In this document: one piece after another, positions 7,957 through 17,360 of the stretch | How positions within the stretch are numbered: the stretch's first letter is position 1 | How the letters are laid out: every line of letters begins with the position of its first letter | Program-made: the position numbers and the translations under genes | Source of the DNA: Falsirhodobacter deserti | GTDB lineage: Bacteria; Pseudomonadota; Alphaproteobacteria; Rhodobacterales; Rhodobacteraceae | NCBI RefSeq assembly: GCF_004015795.1 | Contig: NZ_ML137218.1 | Span: forward strand, 1,649,811-1,713,810 | Length of the DNA: 64,000 nucleotides | Direction of reading: 5' to 3' | The notes under the pieces: model-generated | What the model was told of the DNA's origin: nothing | Seen by the model: only the letters and a program-made list of their open reading frames with translations | Databases searched by the model: none

Positions 7957-9506
7957 TGGCCCTTTCCCGCCGGGGCGGCCGCGCACGCGAATCGCAGATC
8001 TGGCCGGGCTTCGTCGATGCGATGACAGCCCTGCTGCTGGTGCTGATGTTCGTGCTGACGATCTTCCTTGTCGTGCAATCGGTGCTGCGGGACACCATCA
8101 CCTCCCAAGGAACGGAGCTTGACCGGCTGAGCGACGAGATGGCTGTCCTTTCCGACAGGCTGGGGCTGGAGCAGCGCCGCAATGACGAACTGAACGGGCA
8201 GCTTGCCGCCTCGCAGGACGAGGTTGCGCGGCAGGCACAGCTTGCCGCCACGCTGACGGCGCGACTGGATGACGCCTCGAACCGCATCGCCAGCTTTGAA
8301 GATCAGGTCGCCTCCCTCATCGCGTCGCGCAACGATCTTCAGGCCCAGAACGCCGATCTGGCGCAGGCACGCGATCAGGCCCTGTCCCAGCAGGAACAAC
8401 TGAACCTTGCCCTTGCCTCGGCGCGCGAGGAGATCGACGCGCAGGCCGAAGCCGCGCGTCTTGCCGCCGCACGCCGCGAAGCGATCGAGGCGATGGTTGC
8501 CGATCTGCAAAGCCGCGCCGAAGAGGGCGAGGCCGCCGCAGCCGAAGCGCAGGCAGCCCTATCGGAGGTAGAGCAGCAGCGCCTTGTAGATGCCGCCGCA
8601 GCAGAGGCGCTGCGCGAACGCCTGCGCGACAGCGACGCAGAGCTGACCGCCCTGAGCCTGAACCTTGAAGAGGCCCGCAGGGAAGCCGAGGAAACGCTGA
8701 CCCTTTTGGCCGGTGCACAGACCGAAGCCGCGCAAACGGCGGACGGACAGCCCAGCCTGCTGGACACCGCAAGGGCGGCCCTTGCCGCCGAGCGGGAGAA
8801 GGCCACCGATGCCGAAAAACAATCGGCCGCGCTGAACGCGCAGGTTGCCGAACTGCGCGCGCAACTGGCGGTGCTGCAACAAACGCTGAATGTTCAGGAT
8901 GCCACCGGCGATGTCCAACAGCAGCAGATCGAAGATCTGGGAGAGCGGCTGAACGTCGCGCTTGCCCGCGCGGCCGAAGAACAGCGCCGCCGGGCCGATC
9001 TGGAAGAAGCGGAACGTATCCGCCTTGCTTCCGAGGCAGAGCAGCTTGCCCGCTACCGTTCGGAATTCTTCGGCAAGCTGAGCCAGATCCTGGAAGGCCG
9101 CGAAGGCGTGCGCGTGGTGGGCGATCGCTTCGTCTTTTCCTCAGAGGTGCTGTTCAGCGTGGGGGCGGCTGATCTTTCCGCTGAAGGGCGTGCACAGATC
9201 GCCGATGTGGCCACCACCCTGCGCGAGGTTTCGGACCAGATTCCGGAAGATCTGGACTGGATCCTGCGCGTTGACGGATTCACCGACGACCAGCCGCTTT
9301 CGGGCAGCGGAGAATTCCGCGACAACTGGGAGTTGAGCCAGGCCCGCGCCCTGTCGGTCGTGCGCTTCCTGCAGGACGATCTGGGCTTCCCGCCCCACCG
9401 GATGGCCGCCACCGGCTTCGGGCAATACCAGCCCGTAACCGATGGCACGACCCCGCAGGAACGCGCACAGAACCGCCGGATCGAATTGAAACTGACGGAG
9501 CGTTAA
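7956..9506 (+). CDS. MotB-like OmpA-domain protein with long coiled coil
   Basis: 516 residues. A short cytoplasmic start, then one membrane segment (about 22-44) preceded by WPGFVDAMTALL: Asp21 sits where MotB has its proton-binding aspartate. Residues 45-360 are an almost uninterrupted Ala/Glu/Gln/Arg-rich coiled coil. Residues about 365-516 are an OmpA/MotB peptidoglycan-binding domain with DGFTDDQP, NWELSQARALSVVRFL and RRIELKL. The coiled coil is much longer than the plug/linker of flagellar MotB. Start ATG 7956 overlaps the upstream stop, so the two genes are translationally coupled. It is convergent with tyrA; the stops share TTAA. Confidence 0.82.
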   Translation: MALSRRGGRARESQIWPGFVDAMTALLLVLMFVLTIFLVVQSVLRDTITSQGTELDRLSDEMAVLSDRLGLEQRRNDELNGQLAASQDEVARQAQLAATLTARLDDASNRIASFEDQVASLIASRNDLQAQNADLAQARDQALSQQEQLNLALASAREEIDAQAEAARLAAARREAIEAMVADLQSRAEEGEAAAAEAQAALSEVEQQRLVDAAAAEALRERLRDSDAELTALSLNLEEARREAEETLTLLAGAQTEAAQTADGQPSLLDTARAALAAEREKATDAEKQSAALNAQVAELRAQLAVLQQTLNVQDATGDVQQQQIEDLGERLNVALARAAEEQRRRADLEEAERIRLASEAEQLARYRSEFFGKLSQILEGREGVRVVGDRFVFSSEVLFSVGAADLSAEGRAQIADVATTLREVSDQIPEDLDWILRVDGFTDDQPLSGSGEFRDNWELSQARALSVVRFLQDDLGFPPHRMAATGFGQYQPVTDGTTPQERAQNRRIELKLTER

Positions 9507-10420
9507 GCTTCGTCCCGGCCGCCCCTGCCGAAGTTGGGGGCGGCTGTGTCCTGCCCTGCCTCCACGATCGAACGACGGATCGCGCGGGTGCGGGTGAAGT
9601 AATCGTGCAGATGCTGGCCGTCGCCGGTGCGAATCGCGCGCTGCAGCACGAAAAGTTCCTCCGAGAAACGACCGAGAATATCCAGCACCGCGTCCTTGTT
9701 CGTCAGGAACACATCGCGCCACATGGTCGGATCGCTGGCCGCGATGCGCGTGAAATCACGAAATCCCGAGGCGGAATACTTGATGATCTCGCTGTCGGAA
9801 ACGCGGCGTACATGTTCGGCCACGCCCACCATGGTATAGGCGATCAGGTGCGGCGTGTGCGAAACCACCGCCAGCACCACGTCATGATGCGCGGCATCCA
9901 TCACATCCACATTCGCGCCCATCCCTTCCCAAAGCGCGCGAAGGCGGGCCATGGCTTCGGGATCGGTACCCTCGGCGTCGATAAGCAGGCACCAGCGGTT
10001 GCGGAACAGGGTGGCAAAGCCGGAACGGGGGCCGGACTCCTCGGTCCCGGCAAGTGGGTGGCCGGGGATGAAGTGAACGCCATCGGGCAGGTGCGGCGAA
10101 ACAGCCTCCACCACCGCCTGCTTGACCGAGCCGACATCCGTCACCGTTGCACCGGGTTTCAGATAGGGCGCCATGGCGGCGGCCACATCGCCCATCGCCC
10201 CTACGGGAACGGCCAGCACGACAAGATCGGCATCGGCCACCGCATCGGCGATGCGGTCGCAAACACGGTCGCAGAACCCAACCTCGCGCGCGATATCGCG
10301 GGTTTCGGCGCTGCGGGCATAGCCGGTGATCTCACCCGCCAGCCCCGCCGCCTTCATCGCGTGCCCCATGGAGGAGGCGATCAGCCCCAGCCCCAGCAGC
10401 GCCACACGGTCGTAGATCAT
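9503..10420 (-). CDS. tyrA: Prephenate/arogenate dehydrogenase
   Basis: NAD(P)-dependent dehydrogenase of tyrosine synthesis, 305 residues. The Rossmann motif GLGLIASSMG lies near residue 9, followed by the prephenate dehydrogenase signatures VTDVGSVKQ, FIPGHPLAGTEESG and SHTPHLIAY (catalytic His in the last). Whether it prefers prephenate or arogenate cannot be read from the sequence. Start ATG 10420 shares its A with the TGA stop of hisC, so the pair is a coupled operon; the in-frame extension upstream lies inside hisC. Confidence 0.92.
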   Translation of the reverse strand: MIYDRVALLGLGLIASSMGHAMKAAGLAGEITGYARSAETRDIAREVGFCDRVCDRIADAVADADLVVLAVPVGAMGDVAAAMAPYLKPGATVTDVGSVKQAVVEAVSPHLPDGVHFIPGHPLAGTEESGPRSGFATLFRNRWCLLIDAEGTDPEAMARLRALWEGMGANVDVMDAAHHDVVLAVVSHTPHLIAYTMVGVAEHVRRVSDSEIIKYSASGFRDFTRIAASDPTMWRDVFLTNKDAVLDILGRFSEELFVLQRAIRTGDGQHLHDYFTRTRAIRRSIVEAGQDTAAPNFGRGGRDEA

Positions 10421-11505
10421 CAGCGAAGGCCCTTGAACTGCGCGATGGCATGGGCAACGCGGCGGCAAGACGCTTCATCGCCGATGGTGATGCGCAGGCA
10501 ATGCGGCAGCTTGTATCCGGCCACGCGACGCACGATCAGCCCCTGGCTTTGCAGGAACTGGTCGCAAGCCTCTGCCTCATCGGCATCGCCAAGGCGGGCC
10601 AGCACGAAGTTGGCCATGGATGTATCGGTCGGCACCCCGATTTCGGCCAGCGCCTCGGCCAGCCAGACACGCCAGCGGGCATTTTCGGTCCGGCAGCGGG
10701 ACACCCATTCCTGATCGCGGACGGCGGCCTCGGCAACCTCCAGCTGGGTGGAGGACAGGTTGAACGGACCACGGATACGGTTCAGCACGTCGATCACGTG
10801 CTGCGGGCCATAGCCCCAGCCGATCCGCAAGCCGCCCAGGCCATAGATCTTGGAAAAGGTGCGCGTCATCACGACGTTTTCGCGCGCCTCTATCAGGTTG
10901 GCACCGGCGTCATAGCCCTGAACGTATTCGGCATAAGCGCCATCGATCACCAGCAGCGCCTGCGGCGGCAAGTTTCCGGCCAGACGCGCCATTTCCGCGG
11001 CAGAGATCATCGTGCCCGTGGGGTTGTTCGGGTTGGCGACGAAAACCAGCTTCGTGCGTTCGGTGCAGGCCGCCAGCAGCGCATCCACATCCGTGGTCCG
11101 CTCCCTCTCTGCCACCTCGACCGGCGTCGCGCCCGCCGCGAGGGCCGAGATGCGATACATCAGGAAACCATGTTCGGTGAACAGAACCTCGTCGCCCGGG
11201 CCGGCATAAGCTTGGCACAGGAAGGTGATCACCTCGTCCGAGCCGGCGCCGCAGATGATGCGGCCCGCATCCAGCCCGTGCACCTCGGCGATGGCCTGCC
11301 GAAGGGATCCGTGATCGGTGTTGGGATAACGGTGCAGCGTGTGCACAGTGCGAAGGAACGCTTCCTTCGCCTTTTCGGACGGGCCGGCCGGGTTTTCGTT
11401 GGACGAAAGCTTCAGCGCATTTGCCACGCCAGCCACATGGCTTTTCCCGCCCTCATAAAGTGCGATGTCGAGAATTCCGGATTGCGGCTTGATTGCGTCG
11501 TGCAT
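10420..11505 (-). CDS. hisC: Histidinol-phosphate aminotransferase
   Basis: 361-residue PLP enzyme, fold type I, converting imidazole-acetol phosphate to histidinol phosphate; in this group it commonly also acts on aromatic keto acids. Seen: [11 protein letters not shown] near the N terminus, [16 protein letters not shown], the DGAYAEY aspartate and [18 protein letters not shown] with the PLP lysine. The coupling to tyrA supports a role in Tyr/Phe as well as His synthesis. The 240-nt gap upstream holds the rpsD terminator and no other gene. Confidence 0.92.
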   Translation of the reverse strand: MHDAIKPQSGILDIALYEGGKSHVAGVANALKLSSNENPAGPSEKAKEAFLRTVHTLHRYPNTDHGSLRQAIAEVHGLDAGRIICGAGSDEVITFLCQAYAGPGDEVLFTEHGFLMYRISALAAGATPVEVAERERTTDVDALLAACTERTKLVFVANPNNPTGTMISAAEMARLAGNLPPQALLVIDGAYAEYVQGYDAGANLIEARENVVMTRTFSKIYGLGGLRIGWGYGPQHVIDVLNRIRGPFNLSSTQLEVAEAAVRDQEWVSRCRTENARWRVWLAEALAEIGVPTDTSMANFVLARLGDADEAEACDQFLQSQGLIVRRVAGYKLPHCLRITIGDEASCRRVAHAIAQFKGLR

Positions 11506-11690
11506 TGTCTCGTCCCTCTGGCACTCGGTTTCTAGCGGTGCCCTGTCTTGCTTGCCAGCATAAACATCTCATCGCGGTGCGGATCGGGCGGAAAGCACGA
11601 CCTGTGCAGCAATGAAGACATCACGGCCCGTATCTTCAACACGGCAATTGAAAAGCGGGACCTTTATGCAACGCATCCGTGCATGCTTGA

Positions 11691-11726
11691 AAAGAAAAAG
11701 CCGCCGCGGTTGCCCGCAGCGGCTTT
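11691..11726 (-). terminator. Rho-independent terminator of rpsD
   Basis: A 13-bp stem with one mismatch: AAAGCCGCCGCGG (11697-11709) and CCGCAGCGGCTTT (11714-11726). On the minus strand the stem is followed by TTTTCTTTTC. It lies 21 nt after the rpsD stop. Confidence 0.85.
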
Positions 11727-11746
11727 CCATGCAGATCCGATGAAGA

Positions 11747-12367
11747 TCAGTTCTGCGCGTAGAATTCGACAACCAGGTTCGGTTCCATCACCACGGCGTA
11801 GGGGATGTCCGACAGGCCCGGCGTGCGCGTGAACGTCGCCGTCAGCTTGGAGTTGTCGACTTCGATGTAGTCGGGAACGTCACGCTCGGCCAGTGCCACG
11901 GCTTCCAGCACGATCGCCAGTTGCTTGGAGGATTGCTTGACCTCGACCACGTCACCTTCGCGAACGCGGTAGGAAGCGATGTTGACGCGCTTGCCGTTAA
12001 CGGTCACGTGGCCGTGGTTCACGAACTGGCGGGCGGCCCAGATGGTCGGGACGAACTTCGCACGGTAAACAACGGCGTCCAGGCGGCGCTCCAGCAGGCC
12101 GACCAGCATCTCGCCGGTGTCGCCTTTCAGACGCTCGGCTTCGGCATAGATGCGACGGAACTGCTTTTCCGTCAGATCGCCGTAGTAGCCTTTCAGCTTC
12201 TGCTTGGCGCGCAGCTGCGTACCGAAGTCCGACAGCTTGTTCTTGCGGCGCTGACCGTGCTGGCCGGGGCCGTATTCACGCTTGTTCACCGGGGACTTCG
12301 GACGGCCCCAGATGTTTTCGCCCATGCGACGGTCGAGTTTGTACTTGGCAGAGGTGCGTTTGGTCAC
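11747..12367 (-). CDS. rpsD: 30S ribosomal protein S4
   Basis: Primary 16S rRNA-binding protein of the small subunit, 206 residues as usual in alphaproteobacteria. The S4 N-terminal domain ([20 protein letters not shown]) is followed by the S4 RNA-binding fold with [18 protein letters not shown]. Start is GTG 12367 with AAGGAG 9 nt upstream; upstream in-frame ATGs fall in the leader. It is a single-gene unit with its own promoter and terminator. In many bacteria S4 represses its own operon through the mRNA leader; here the leader carries two identical hairpins. Confidence 0.96.
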   Translation of the reverse strand: MTKRTSAKYKLDRRMGENIWGRPKSPVNKREYGPGQHGQRRKNKLSDFGTQLRAKQKLKGYYGDLTEKQFRRIYAEAERLKGDTGEMLVGLLERRLDAVVYRAKFVPTIWAARQFVNHGHVTVNGKRVNIASYRVREGDVVEVKQSSKQLAIVLEAVALAERDVPDYIEVDNSKLTATFTRTPGLSDIPYAVVMEPNLVVEFYAQN

Positions 12368-12407
12368 CGCTGATCTCCTTCGATATGTGTGAAGGGCGTT
12401 GTCCTTT

Positions 12408-12442
12408 CCCCTTGCGGGGCGACAGGTCATCCCCTTGCGGGG
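12408..12442 (-). other. Twin GCAA-tetraloop hairpins in rpsD mRNA leader
   Basis: In the mRNA sense, CCCC-GCAA-GGGG occurs twice (genomic 12431-12442 and 12408-12419) with an 11-nt spacer. Each is a 4-bp stem closed by a GNRA loop. Upstream in the same leader is a GTTGGTGTTGGTGG repeat, and the tail reads GGAAAGGACAACGCCC before the ribosome site. Candidate S4 autoregulatory element. Confidence 0.55.
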
Positions 12443-12485
12443 GCCACCAACACCAACTTGAAACCGCCCATGGACGGATCGCGCG

Positions 12486-12513
12486 CTTATACAGGTGCGG
12501 CGCCCGGTGTCAA
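12486..12513 (-). promoter_or_regulatory. Strong sigma70-type promoter for rpsD
   Basis: Minus strand TTGACA (12508-12513) and TATAAG (12486-12491) with a 16-nt spacer. The -35 overlaps the last codons of the MFS gene. Predicted leader length is about 110 nt. Confidence 0.7.
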
Positions 12514-13682
12514 CACCGCTGCGAACAAGCCCCGCGCAACCCCATGATCGATGCCATCAGGCCTCCCATCACCACCAGCCCGTAAACCACCGCCACCTGC
12601 AGCAGCCCCAGATACTGCACGGCCACCCCTGCCAGAACCGCCGGAAGCGCAAAGGCGCAATAGCTGACGGCAAAGAAGACCGACAGCATCCCTGCCCGTT
12701 CGTGCACGGCGGCCAACGGCAGCAGAAGCCGCAGGATGGACGAAAAGATCAGCCCCTGCCCCGCCCCCGAGATGATGGTGCCGAAGAACAGCGGTGCGGC
12801 CAGCCCAAGTTCCATCCCCACCAGCGTAACGGGGATCCCGATCAACTGGAGGATGGCGCCGATCATCATCATGCGCAATGCGGGGCGTTGGCGCCCCACA
12901 TACACCGCGACGGCAGCGCTGCCCATCAGCACGCATACGATGATGCCCGTCACCATCTGCGAATCGGTGTCCAGCACCTCGCGCAGAACGCCCGGCATCA
13001 GCGACATGTAAAGCCCGCCAAGCGCCCAGCCGGCCATGACCGGCGGCATCAGCCGCACGAAGGCCGCCCGAGCCTGCGGCGGAACGCCCAGATCCGGCAC
13101 CAGCGAGCGCCAGGCTCCGGGCCGCCTTCCATGCGTTTCCGGCATGAATGCCAAGACAACCAGCGCCAGCGCTGTCAGCACCCCGATCAGAAGATAGGGA
13201 AGCAGCATCGGCATCGGGGCCCAGCTTACCAGCATCCCGGTGCAAAGGGCGCCCAGCGACATGCCGATGAACGGAACATAGGAGTTGAGGACGGGCCCCT
13301 TGTCATTGTCTGCATCCACGATCGCCGCCCCGCAGGTCGGAACGGCGATGCCCATGGCCAGCCCTTGAATGCTGCGGGCCAGAAGCAGCCCGCCATAGCT
13401 GTCGGCATGCAGGAAGCAGGCAACAGCCAGCAGGTTCAGCACCAGCGCACCCGCGATGACCGGCTTGCGCCCCAGATGACTGGACAGCCGCCCGACCACC
13501 AGCAACGACCCGAGCAGGAAGGCGACATAGACCGCGAAGATCAGCGTCACGTCCATCGGAGCGAGCGCATATGCCTGCTGATAAAGCGGATAAAGCGGTG
13601 TGGGAACGGACGCGCCGGCAGCAAACAGCATCGCCAGCAGCGTTCCGAACACCAGCATCGCACGCAGGCTGGCGTGTTGCAT
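12510..13682 (-). CDS. Major facilitator superfamily transporter
   Basis: 390-residue inner-membrane transporter with 12 predicted helices. N-terminal half: [12 protein letters not shown] loop, then the MFS motif A variant [13 protein letters not shown] between helices 2 and 3. C-terminal half starts near residue 205 after a basic loop. Resembles drug-efflux or sugar-type MFS proteins; the substrate cannot be inferred. Start taken at ATG 13682 with GGGGT 7 nt upstream; an ATG 14 codons earlier (13724) is in frame. No regulator is adjacent. Its 3' end overlaps the rpsD promoter. Confidence 0.82.
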   Translation of the reverse strand: MQHASLRAMLVFGTLLAMLFAAGASVPTPLYPLYQQAYALAPMDVTLIFAVYVAFLLGSLLVVGRLSSHLGRKPVIAGALVLNLLAVACFLHADSYGGLLLARSIQGLAMGIAVPTCGAAIVDADNDKGPVLNSYVPFIGMSLGALCTGMLVSWAPMPMLLPYLLIGVLTALALVVLAFMPETHGRRPGAWRSLVPDLGVPPQARAAFVRLMPPVMAGWALGGLYMSLMPGVLREVLDTDSQMVTGIIVCVLMGSAAVAVYVGRQRPALRMMMIGAILQLIGIPVTLVGMELGLAAPLFFGTIISGAGQGLIFSSILRLLLPLAAVHERAGMLSVFFAVSYCAFALPAVLAGVAVQYLGLLQVAVVYGLVVMGGLMASIMGLRGACSQRC

Positions 13683-13745
13683 GGAATACCCCGAATGAAG
13701 ATGTATCCTTCCGAGGTATCCCATACGCCAGCCCGCGGCAAGGCG

Positions 13746-13889
13746 TCAGGCGGCGCTGCCGATGCCGGCCGCCTTGCGCCGCGCCACGCGGGCGCGGATC
13801 GCCTCGATATCCGTCACCGGCGTCGCGGCGAACAGCTTGCGGGTATAGCCATGGCTGGGCGCGCCGAACACGGCATCGCGGCTGCCCTA
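13746..13889 (-). pseudogene. Disconnected C-terminal tail of dppF behind an amber codon
   Basis: After the TAG at 13889-13887 the same frame continues for 46 sense codons to TGA at 13748-13746. It reads as a normal DppF/OppF C-terminal region (DAVFGAPSHGYTRKLFAATP). CAG (Gln) to TAG is a one-base change that would restore the family consensus VVEQG. No alternative start is obvious, so this segment is probably untranslated unless the codon is suppressed or the base is a sequencing error. Confidence 0.75.
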
Positions 13890-14585
13890 TTCGACAACCT
13901 CGCCCTTGAACATCACCATCACCTCGTCGGCGATATATCGCACGACGGAAAGGTCGTGGCTGATGAACACATAGGTCAGGTTGAATTCATCCTGCAGATC
14001 GGCCAGCAGGTTCAGCACCTGCGCCTGAACCGAAAGGTCCAGCGCCGAAACCGGTTCGTCCAGCACCAGAAGCCGCGGGTTCACCATCAGCGCCCGCGCG
14101 ATTGCCAGACGCTGCCGCTGCCCGCCCGAGAACATGTGCGGATAGCGCCCGAAATGTTCGGGCAGCAGGCCCACGCGCGTCAGCATCGCCATCGCCTTTT
14201 CGCGGCGGGTGGCGGCGTTGTCGTCGGTGTTCAGGACCAGCGGCTCCATCAGCATGTCGCCGACCTTCTGGCGCGGGTTCAGGCTGCCATAGGGGTTCTG
14301 GAACACGATCTGCACCTGGCGGCGCAGCTCCGGCGTCAGGCCGGATACGTTCACCGCCTGCCCGTCGATCAGCAGCTCCCCTTCCGTGGCCGGGTCGATC
14401 AGCGTCAGGATGCGGGCCAGCGTGGACTTGCCGCATCCGGATTCGCCCACGATAGCCAGCGTCTTGCCCTGTTCGACGCTGAAGGTGATGCCTTTCAGCG
14501 CCCGCACCGGCTGCGCCTTGCGGAACATGCCCCCGGCACCGGGATAATCGCGGATGATGTTCTTGGCTTGCAGAACTGCGGTCAT
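13887..14585 (-). CDS. dppF: Dipeptide ABC transporter ATPase DppF, truncated by in-frame TAG
   Basis: Second ATPase of the dipeptide importer. 232 residues instead of 278 because of an amber codon after GEVVE. The nucleotide-binding core is complete: Walker A GESGCGKST (47-55), Q-loop VFQNPYGSLNP, signature FSGGQRQR, Walker B LLVLDEPVSALD and H-loop FISHD. What is lost is the C-terminal helical extension that includes the GAPSHGYTR segment seen intact in DppD. ATGA overlap couples it to dppD. The core may still hydrolyse ATP; loss of function is an inference. Confidence 0.85.
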   Translation of the reverse strand: MTAVLQAKNIIRDYPGAGGMFRKAQPVRALKGITFSVEQGKTLAIVGESGCGKSTLARILTLIDPATEGELLIDGQAVNVSGLTPELRRQVQIVFQNPYGSLNPRQKVGDMLMEPLVLNTDDNAATRREKAMAMLTRVGLLPEHFGRYPHMFSGGQRQRLAIARALMVNPRLLVLDEPVSALDLSVQAQVLNLLADLQDEFNLTYVFISHDLSVVRYIADEVMVMFKGEVVE

Positions 14586-15430
14586 CGTGCGGCCTCCAGC
14601 GTGGCAGGGTCGATGAAGTCGGAAACGGTTGCCAGGCGGTCGCCCGTCGCATGTTCCGGCAGGGCCGACAGCAGCGCCTTGGTATAGGGATGCGAGGGGG
14701 CCTCGAACAGGGTCAGCACGTCGGCCTCCTCCATCTTGCGACCCTTGTATTTCACGATCACGCGGTCGGCGGTTTCAGCCACCACGCCCATGTCGTGGGT
14801 GATCATGATCATGCCCATGCCGGTATCTTCCTGAAGCTTCATCAGCAGGTCGAGGATCTGCTTCTGGATCGTCACGTCCAGCGCCGTCGTCGGTTCGTCC
14901 GCGATCAGTAGCTTCGGCTGGCAGGCGATGGCGATGGCGATCATCACGCGCTGGCACTGCCCGCCCGACATCTGGTGCGGATAGGAGCCAAGGCGCTTTT
15001 CCGGATCAGGAATGCCGACGGCGGCAAAAAGCTCGATCGCGCGCTTGCGGCGGTCGGCGCGGCCAAGACCCAAATGGGCGCGCAGCACCTCCTCGATCTG
15101 GTAGCCGACCGTGAAGCAGGGGTTCAGCGAGGCAATGGGCTCCTGGAAGATCATCGAGATCTCCCGCCCGATGATGGCGCGCCGGTCCTTGTCGGACATG
15201 GTCAGCAGGTCACGGCCATCGAAGGTCATGACATCGGCCGTGACGGTGGCGGTTTTCGGCAAAAGCCCCATCGCCGCCAGCATCGACACCGATTTGCCCG
15301 ACCCGGATTCGCCCACGATGGCCAGCACCTCGCGCTGGGCCACCGTCAGGTCCAGCCCCTTGACGGCATGGAAGGTCCCCGTCGCCGTGGCGAAGTGGAC
15401 GTTGAGGTTGCGGATCTCCAGAAGTGCCAT
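14582..15430 (-). CDS. dppD: Dipeptide ABC transporter ATPase DppD
   Basis: 282-residue cytoplasmic ATPase pairing with DppF on the DppBC permease. Walker A GESGSGKS near residue 40, Q-loop [11 protein letters not shown], signature MSGGQCQR (Cys where Gln is common after GGQ), Walker [14 protein letters not shown] and H-loop ITHDMG. The C terminus keeps [12 protein letters not shown], the conserved oligopeptide-transporter tail missing from DppF. ATG 15430 follows the dppC stop by 1 nt; it overlaps dppF by 4 nt. Confidence 0.92.
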   Translation of the reverse strand: MALLEIRNLNVHFATATGTFHAVKGLDLTVAQREVLAIVGESGSGKSVSMLAAMGLLPKTATVTADVMTFDGRDLLTMSDKDRRAIIGREISMIFQEPIASLNPCFTVGYQIEEVLRAHLGLGRADRRKRAIELFAAVGIPDPEKRLGSYPHQMSGGQCQRVMIAIAIACQPKLLIADEPTTALDVTIQKQILDLLMKLQEDTGMGMIMITHDMGVVAETADRVIVKYKGRKMEEADVLTLFEAPSHPYTKALLSALPEHATGDRLATVSDFIDPATLEAAR

Positions 15431-15431
15431 G

Positions 15432-16325
15432 TCAGCTCCGCTTCAGTTTCGGGTCAAGCGCATCGCGCAGGCCGTCACCCACAAGGTTGATGGCCAGAAC
15501 CGTGATCAGGATCGCAAGGCCGGGGAAGGTCACGACCCACCAGGCGCTGAGGATGAATTCGCGGGCCTCGGCCAGCATGGTGCCCCATTCGGGCAGCGGC
15601 GGCTGCGCGCCCATGCCAAGAAAGCCAAGCGCTGCCGCATCCAGAACCGCGTTCGAAAATGACAGCGTGCCCTGGACGATCAGCGGCGCCATGCAGTTCG
15701 GCAGGATCGTGCGGACCATCAGGCGGAAGTGCCCTGCCCCCGCCACACGCGCGGCCATGACATATTCACGGTTCTTTTCCGCCATCACGGCGGCGCGGGT
15801 CAGGCGCGCGAAGTGCGGCTGCAGCACGATCGCGATGGCAATCATCGCGTTCATCAGGCCCGGGCCAAGAATGGCCACCATCACCAGCGCCAGCAGCAGC
15901 GACGGGAAGGCAAGGATCACGTCCATCACGCGCATGATGACAGTATCGACCCAGCCGCCGAAGAAGCCGGCAAGAAGGCCCAGAACGATGCCGCCGATCA
16001 GCGCGATGGTCACCACCACGCAGCCGATGATCAGCGACTGTCGCGCGCCGAAGATCAGGCGCGACAGCACGTCTCGGCCCACGGCATCGGTGCCCAGCAG
16101 GAACTGGCCGGTGCCCCCTTCCTGCCACGCAGGCGGGGTCAGCAGGAAATCGCGATATTGCTGGATGGGATTATGGGGGGCCAGCAGCGGCGCGAAGATC
16201 GCGATGGCGATCAGCAGGACGAAAACGGCCAGACCGATCACGGCCCCGCGGTTTTCGGAGAAATAGAACCAGAACTCGCGCAGTGCACGGCCCCGTTCGG
16301 ACTTGATTTTGGGTGTCGCGGTCAT
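15432..16325 (-). CDS. dppC: Dipeptide ABC transporter permease DppC
   Basis: 297-residue inner-membrane permease with an N-terminal cytoplasmic stretch, a first helix ([20 protein letters not shown]), a periplasmic loop containing [15 protein letters not shown] typical of DppC/OppC, and five further helices. The EAA-type loop that docks the ATPase is near [20 protein letters not shown]. Seven nt separate it from dppB and 1 nt from dppD, consistent with one mRNA. Confidence 0.93.
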   Translation of the reverse strand: MTATPKIKSERGRALREFWFYFSENRGAVIGLAVFVLLIAIAIFAPLLAPHNPIQQYRDFLLTPPAWQEGGTGQFLLGTDAVGRDVLSRLIFGARQSLIIGCVVVTIALIGGIVLGLLAGFFGGWVDTVIMRVMDVILAFPSLLLALVMVAILGPGLMNAMIAIAIVLQPHFARLTRAAVMAEKNREYVMAARVAGAGHFRLMVRTILPNCMAPLIVQGTLSFSNAVLDAAALGFLGMGAQPPLPEWGTMLAEAREFILSAWWVVTFPGLAILITVLAINLVGDGLRDALDPKLKRS

Positions 16326-16332
16326 GCTGCCC

Positions 16333-17340
16333 TCACGAATGCCGGATGCGCGGATTGATGATGCCGTAAAGCAGATCGACGATCAGGTTCACGATCATCA
16401 CGACGCCTGCAATCAGCAGCAGCCCGCCCTGCACCGACGGATAATCACGCCGCGAAATGGAATCGATCATCCACTTGCCCACACCGGGCCACGAAAAGAT
16501 CGTCTCGGTCAGGATGGCGCCCGCCATCATCACGCCGATCTGCAGGCCGATGGTGGTGATCACGGGGATCATCGCGTTGCGCAGCGCATGAACGCCCACC
16601 ACCCGCCAGGCCGACATGCCCTTGGCGCGGGCGGTGCGGACGTAATCCTCCGACAGCACTTCAAGCATGGCCGAACGCGACTGGCGCGCGATCACGGCCA
16701 TGGGGATGGTTGCCAGCACGATGGCCGGCAGGATCAGGTGGCTGAGCGCCGACCGGAACGCCCCGCTTTGCCCCGACATCAGCGAATCGATCAGCATGAA
16801 GCCGGTGCCGTTGGGGAAGAAATACAGAAGGTCGATCCGCCCCGAAACCGGTGTCCACCCCAGAATGCCCGAGAACAGGATGATCAGCAGCAGGCCCCAC
16901 CAGAAGATCGGCATCGAATATCCGACCAGTGCCGTCCCCATGGAGATCTGGTCGAAGGCGCTGCCGCGCTTGATGGCGGCAAATACGCCCAGCGGAATGC
17001 CGATAAGGGTGGCAAGGATGATGGCGCAGACCGCCAGTTCCACCGTTGCGGGAAACAGGGTCAGGAATTCGCCCAGCACCGGACGGCGCGTGGCAAGCGA
17101 CGTGCCGAAATCACCCTGGAACAGCCCCGTGACAAAGTCCCAGTACTGCACCACGATGGGCCGGTCGAACCCCAGTTGCGCCGAAAGCTGCGCGTGCCGT
17201 TCAGGGCTGATGCCCCGCTCGCCCGCCATGAGAAGAACGGGATCGCCCGGCAGAAGCCGGACAAACCCGAAGGCGACGACCGTGATCCCGATAAAGGTCG
17301 GGATCAGATAGGCCAGCTTGCCAACAAGAAATCTGATCAT
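16333..17340 (-). CDS. dppB: Dipeptide ABC transporter permease DppB
   Basis: 335-residue permease, close to enterobacterial DppB in length and sequence (IPTFIGITVVAFGFVRLLPG, AGERGISPERHAQL, GYSMPIFWWGLLLI, AILTETIFSWPGVG). Six helices; EAA loop in RTARAKGMSAWRVVGVHALR. Start set at ATG 17340 to match this N terminus. The frame is open for 20 more codons to an ATG at 17400, but that stretch is the dppA-dppB hairpin region. The similarity to the dipeptide rather than general oligopeptide branch supports the dpp naming of the whole operon. Confidence 0.92.
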   Translation of the reverse strand: MIRFLVGKLAYLIPTFIGITVVAFGFVRLLPGDPVLLMAGERGISPERHAQLSAQLGFDRPIVVQYWDFVTGLFQGDFGTSLATRRPVLGEFLTLFPATVELAVCAIILATLIGIPLGVFAAIKRGSAFDQISMGTALVGYSMPIFWWGLLLIILFSGILGWTPVSGRIDLLYFFPNGTGFMLIDSLMSGQSGAFRSALSHLILPAIVLATIPMAVIARQSRSAMLEVLSEDYVRTARAKGMSAWRVVGVHALRNAMIPVITTIGLQIGVMMAGAILTETIFSWPGVGKWMIDSISRRDYPSVQGGLLLIAGVVMIVNLIVDLLYGIINPRIRHS

Positions 17341-17360
17341 CGGTGTCTCGAAAAGTTGGA

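Noticed and set aside
6733-9506. Calling the membrane pair a Zorya anti-phage system
   Set aside because: Only ZorA/ZorB-like layout is present; no ZorC/ZorD or ZorE effector is adjacent and the surrounding genes are core housekeeping. Kept as a finding, not a defence call.
13683-13722. Operator upstream of the MFS gene
   Set aside because: There are GTATCC direct repeats and a loose dyad (GGAATACC / GGTATCCC), but no adjacent regulator and no clean palindrome, so no site is called.
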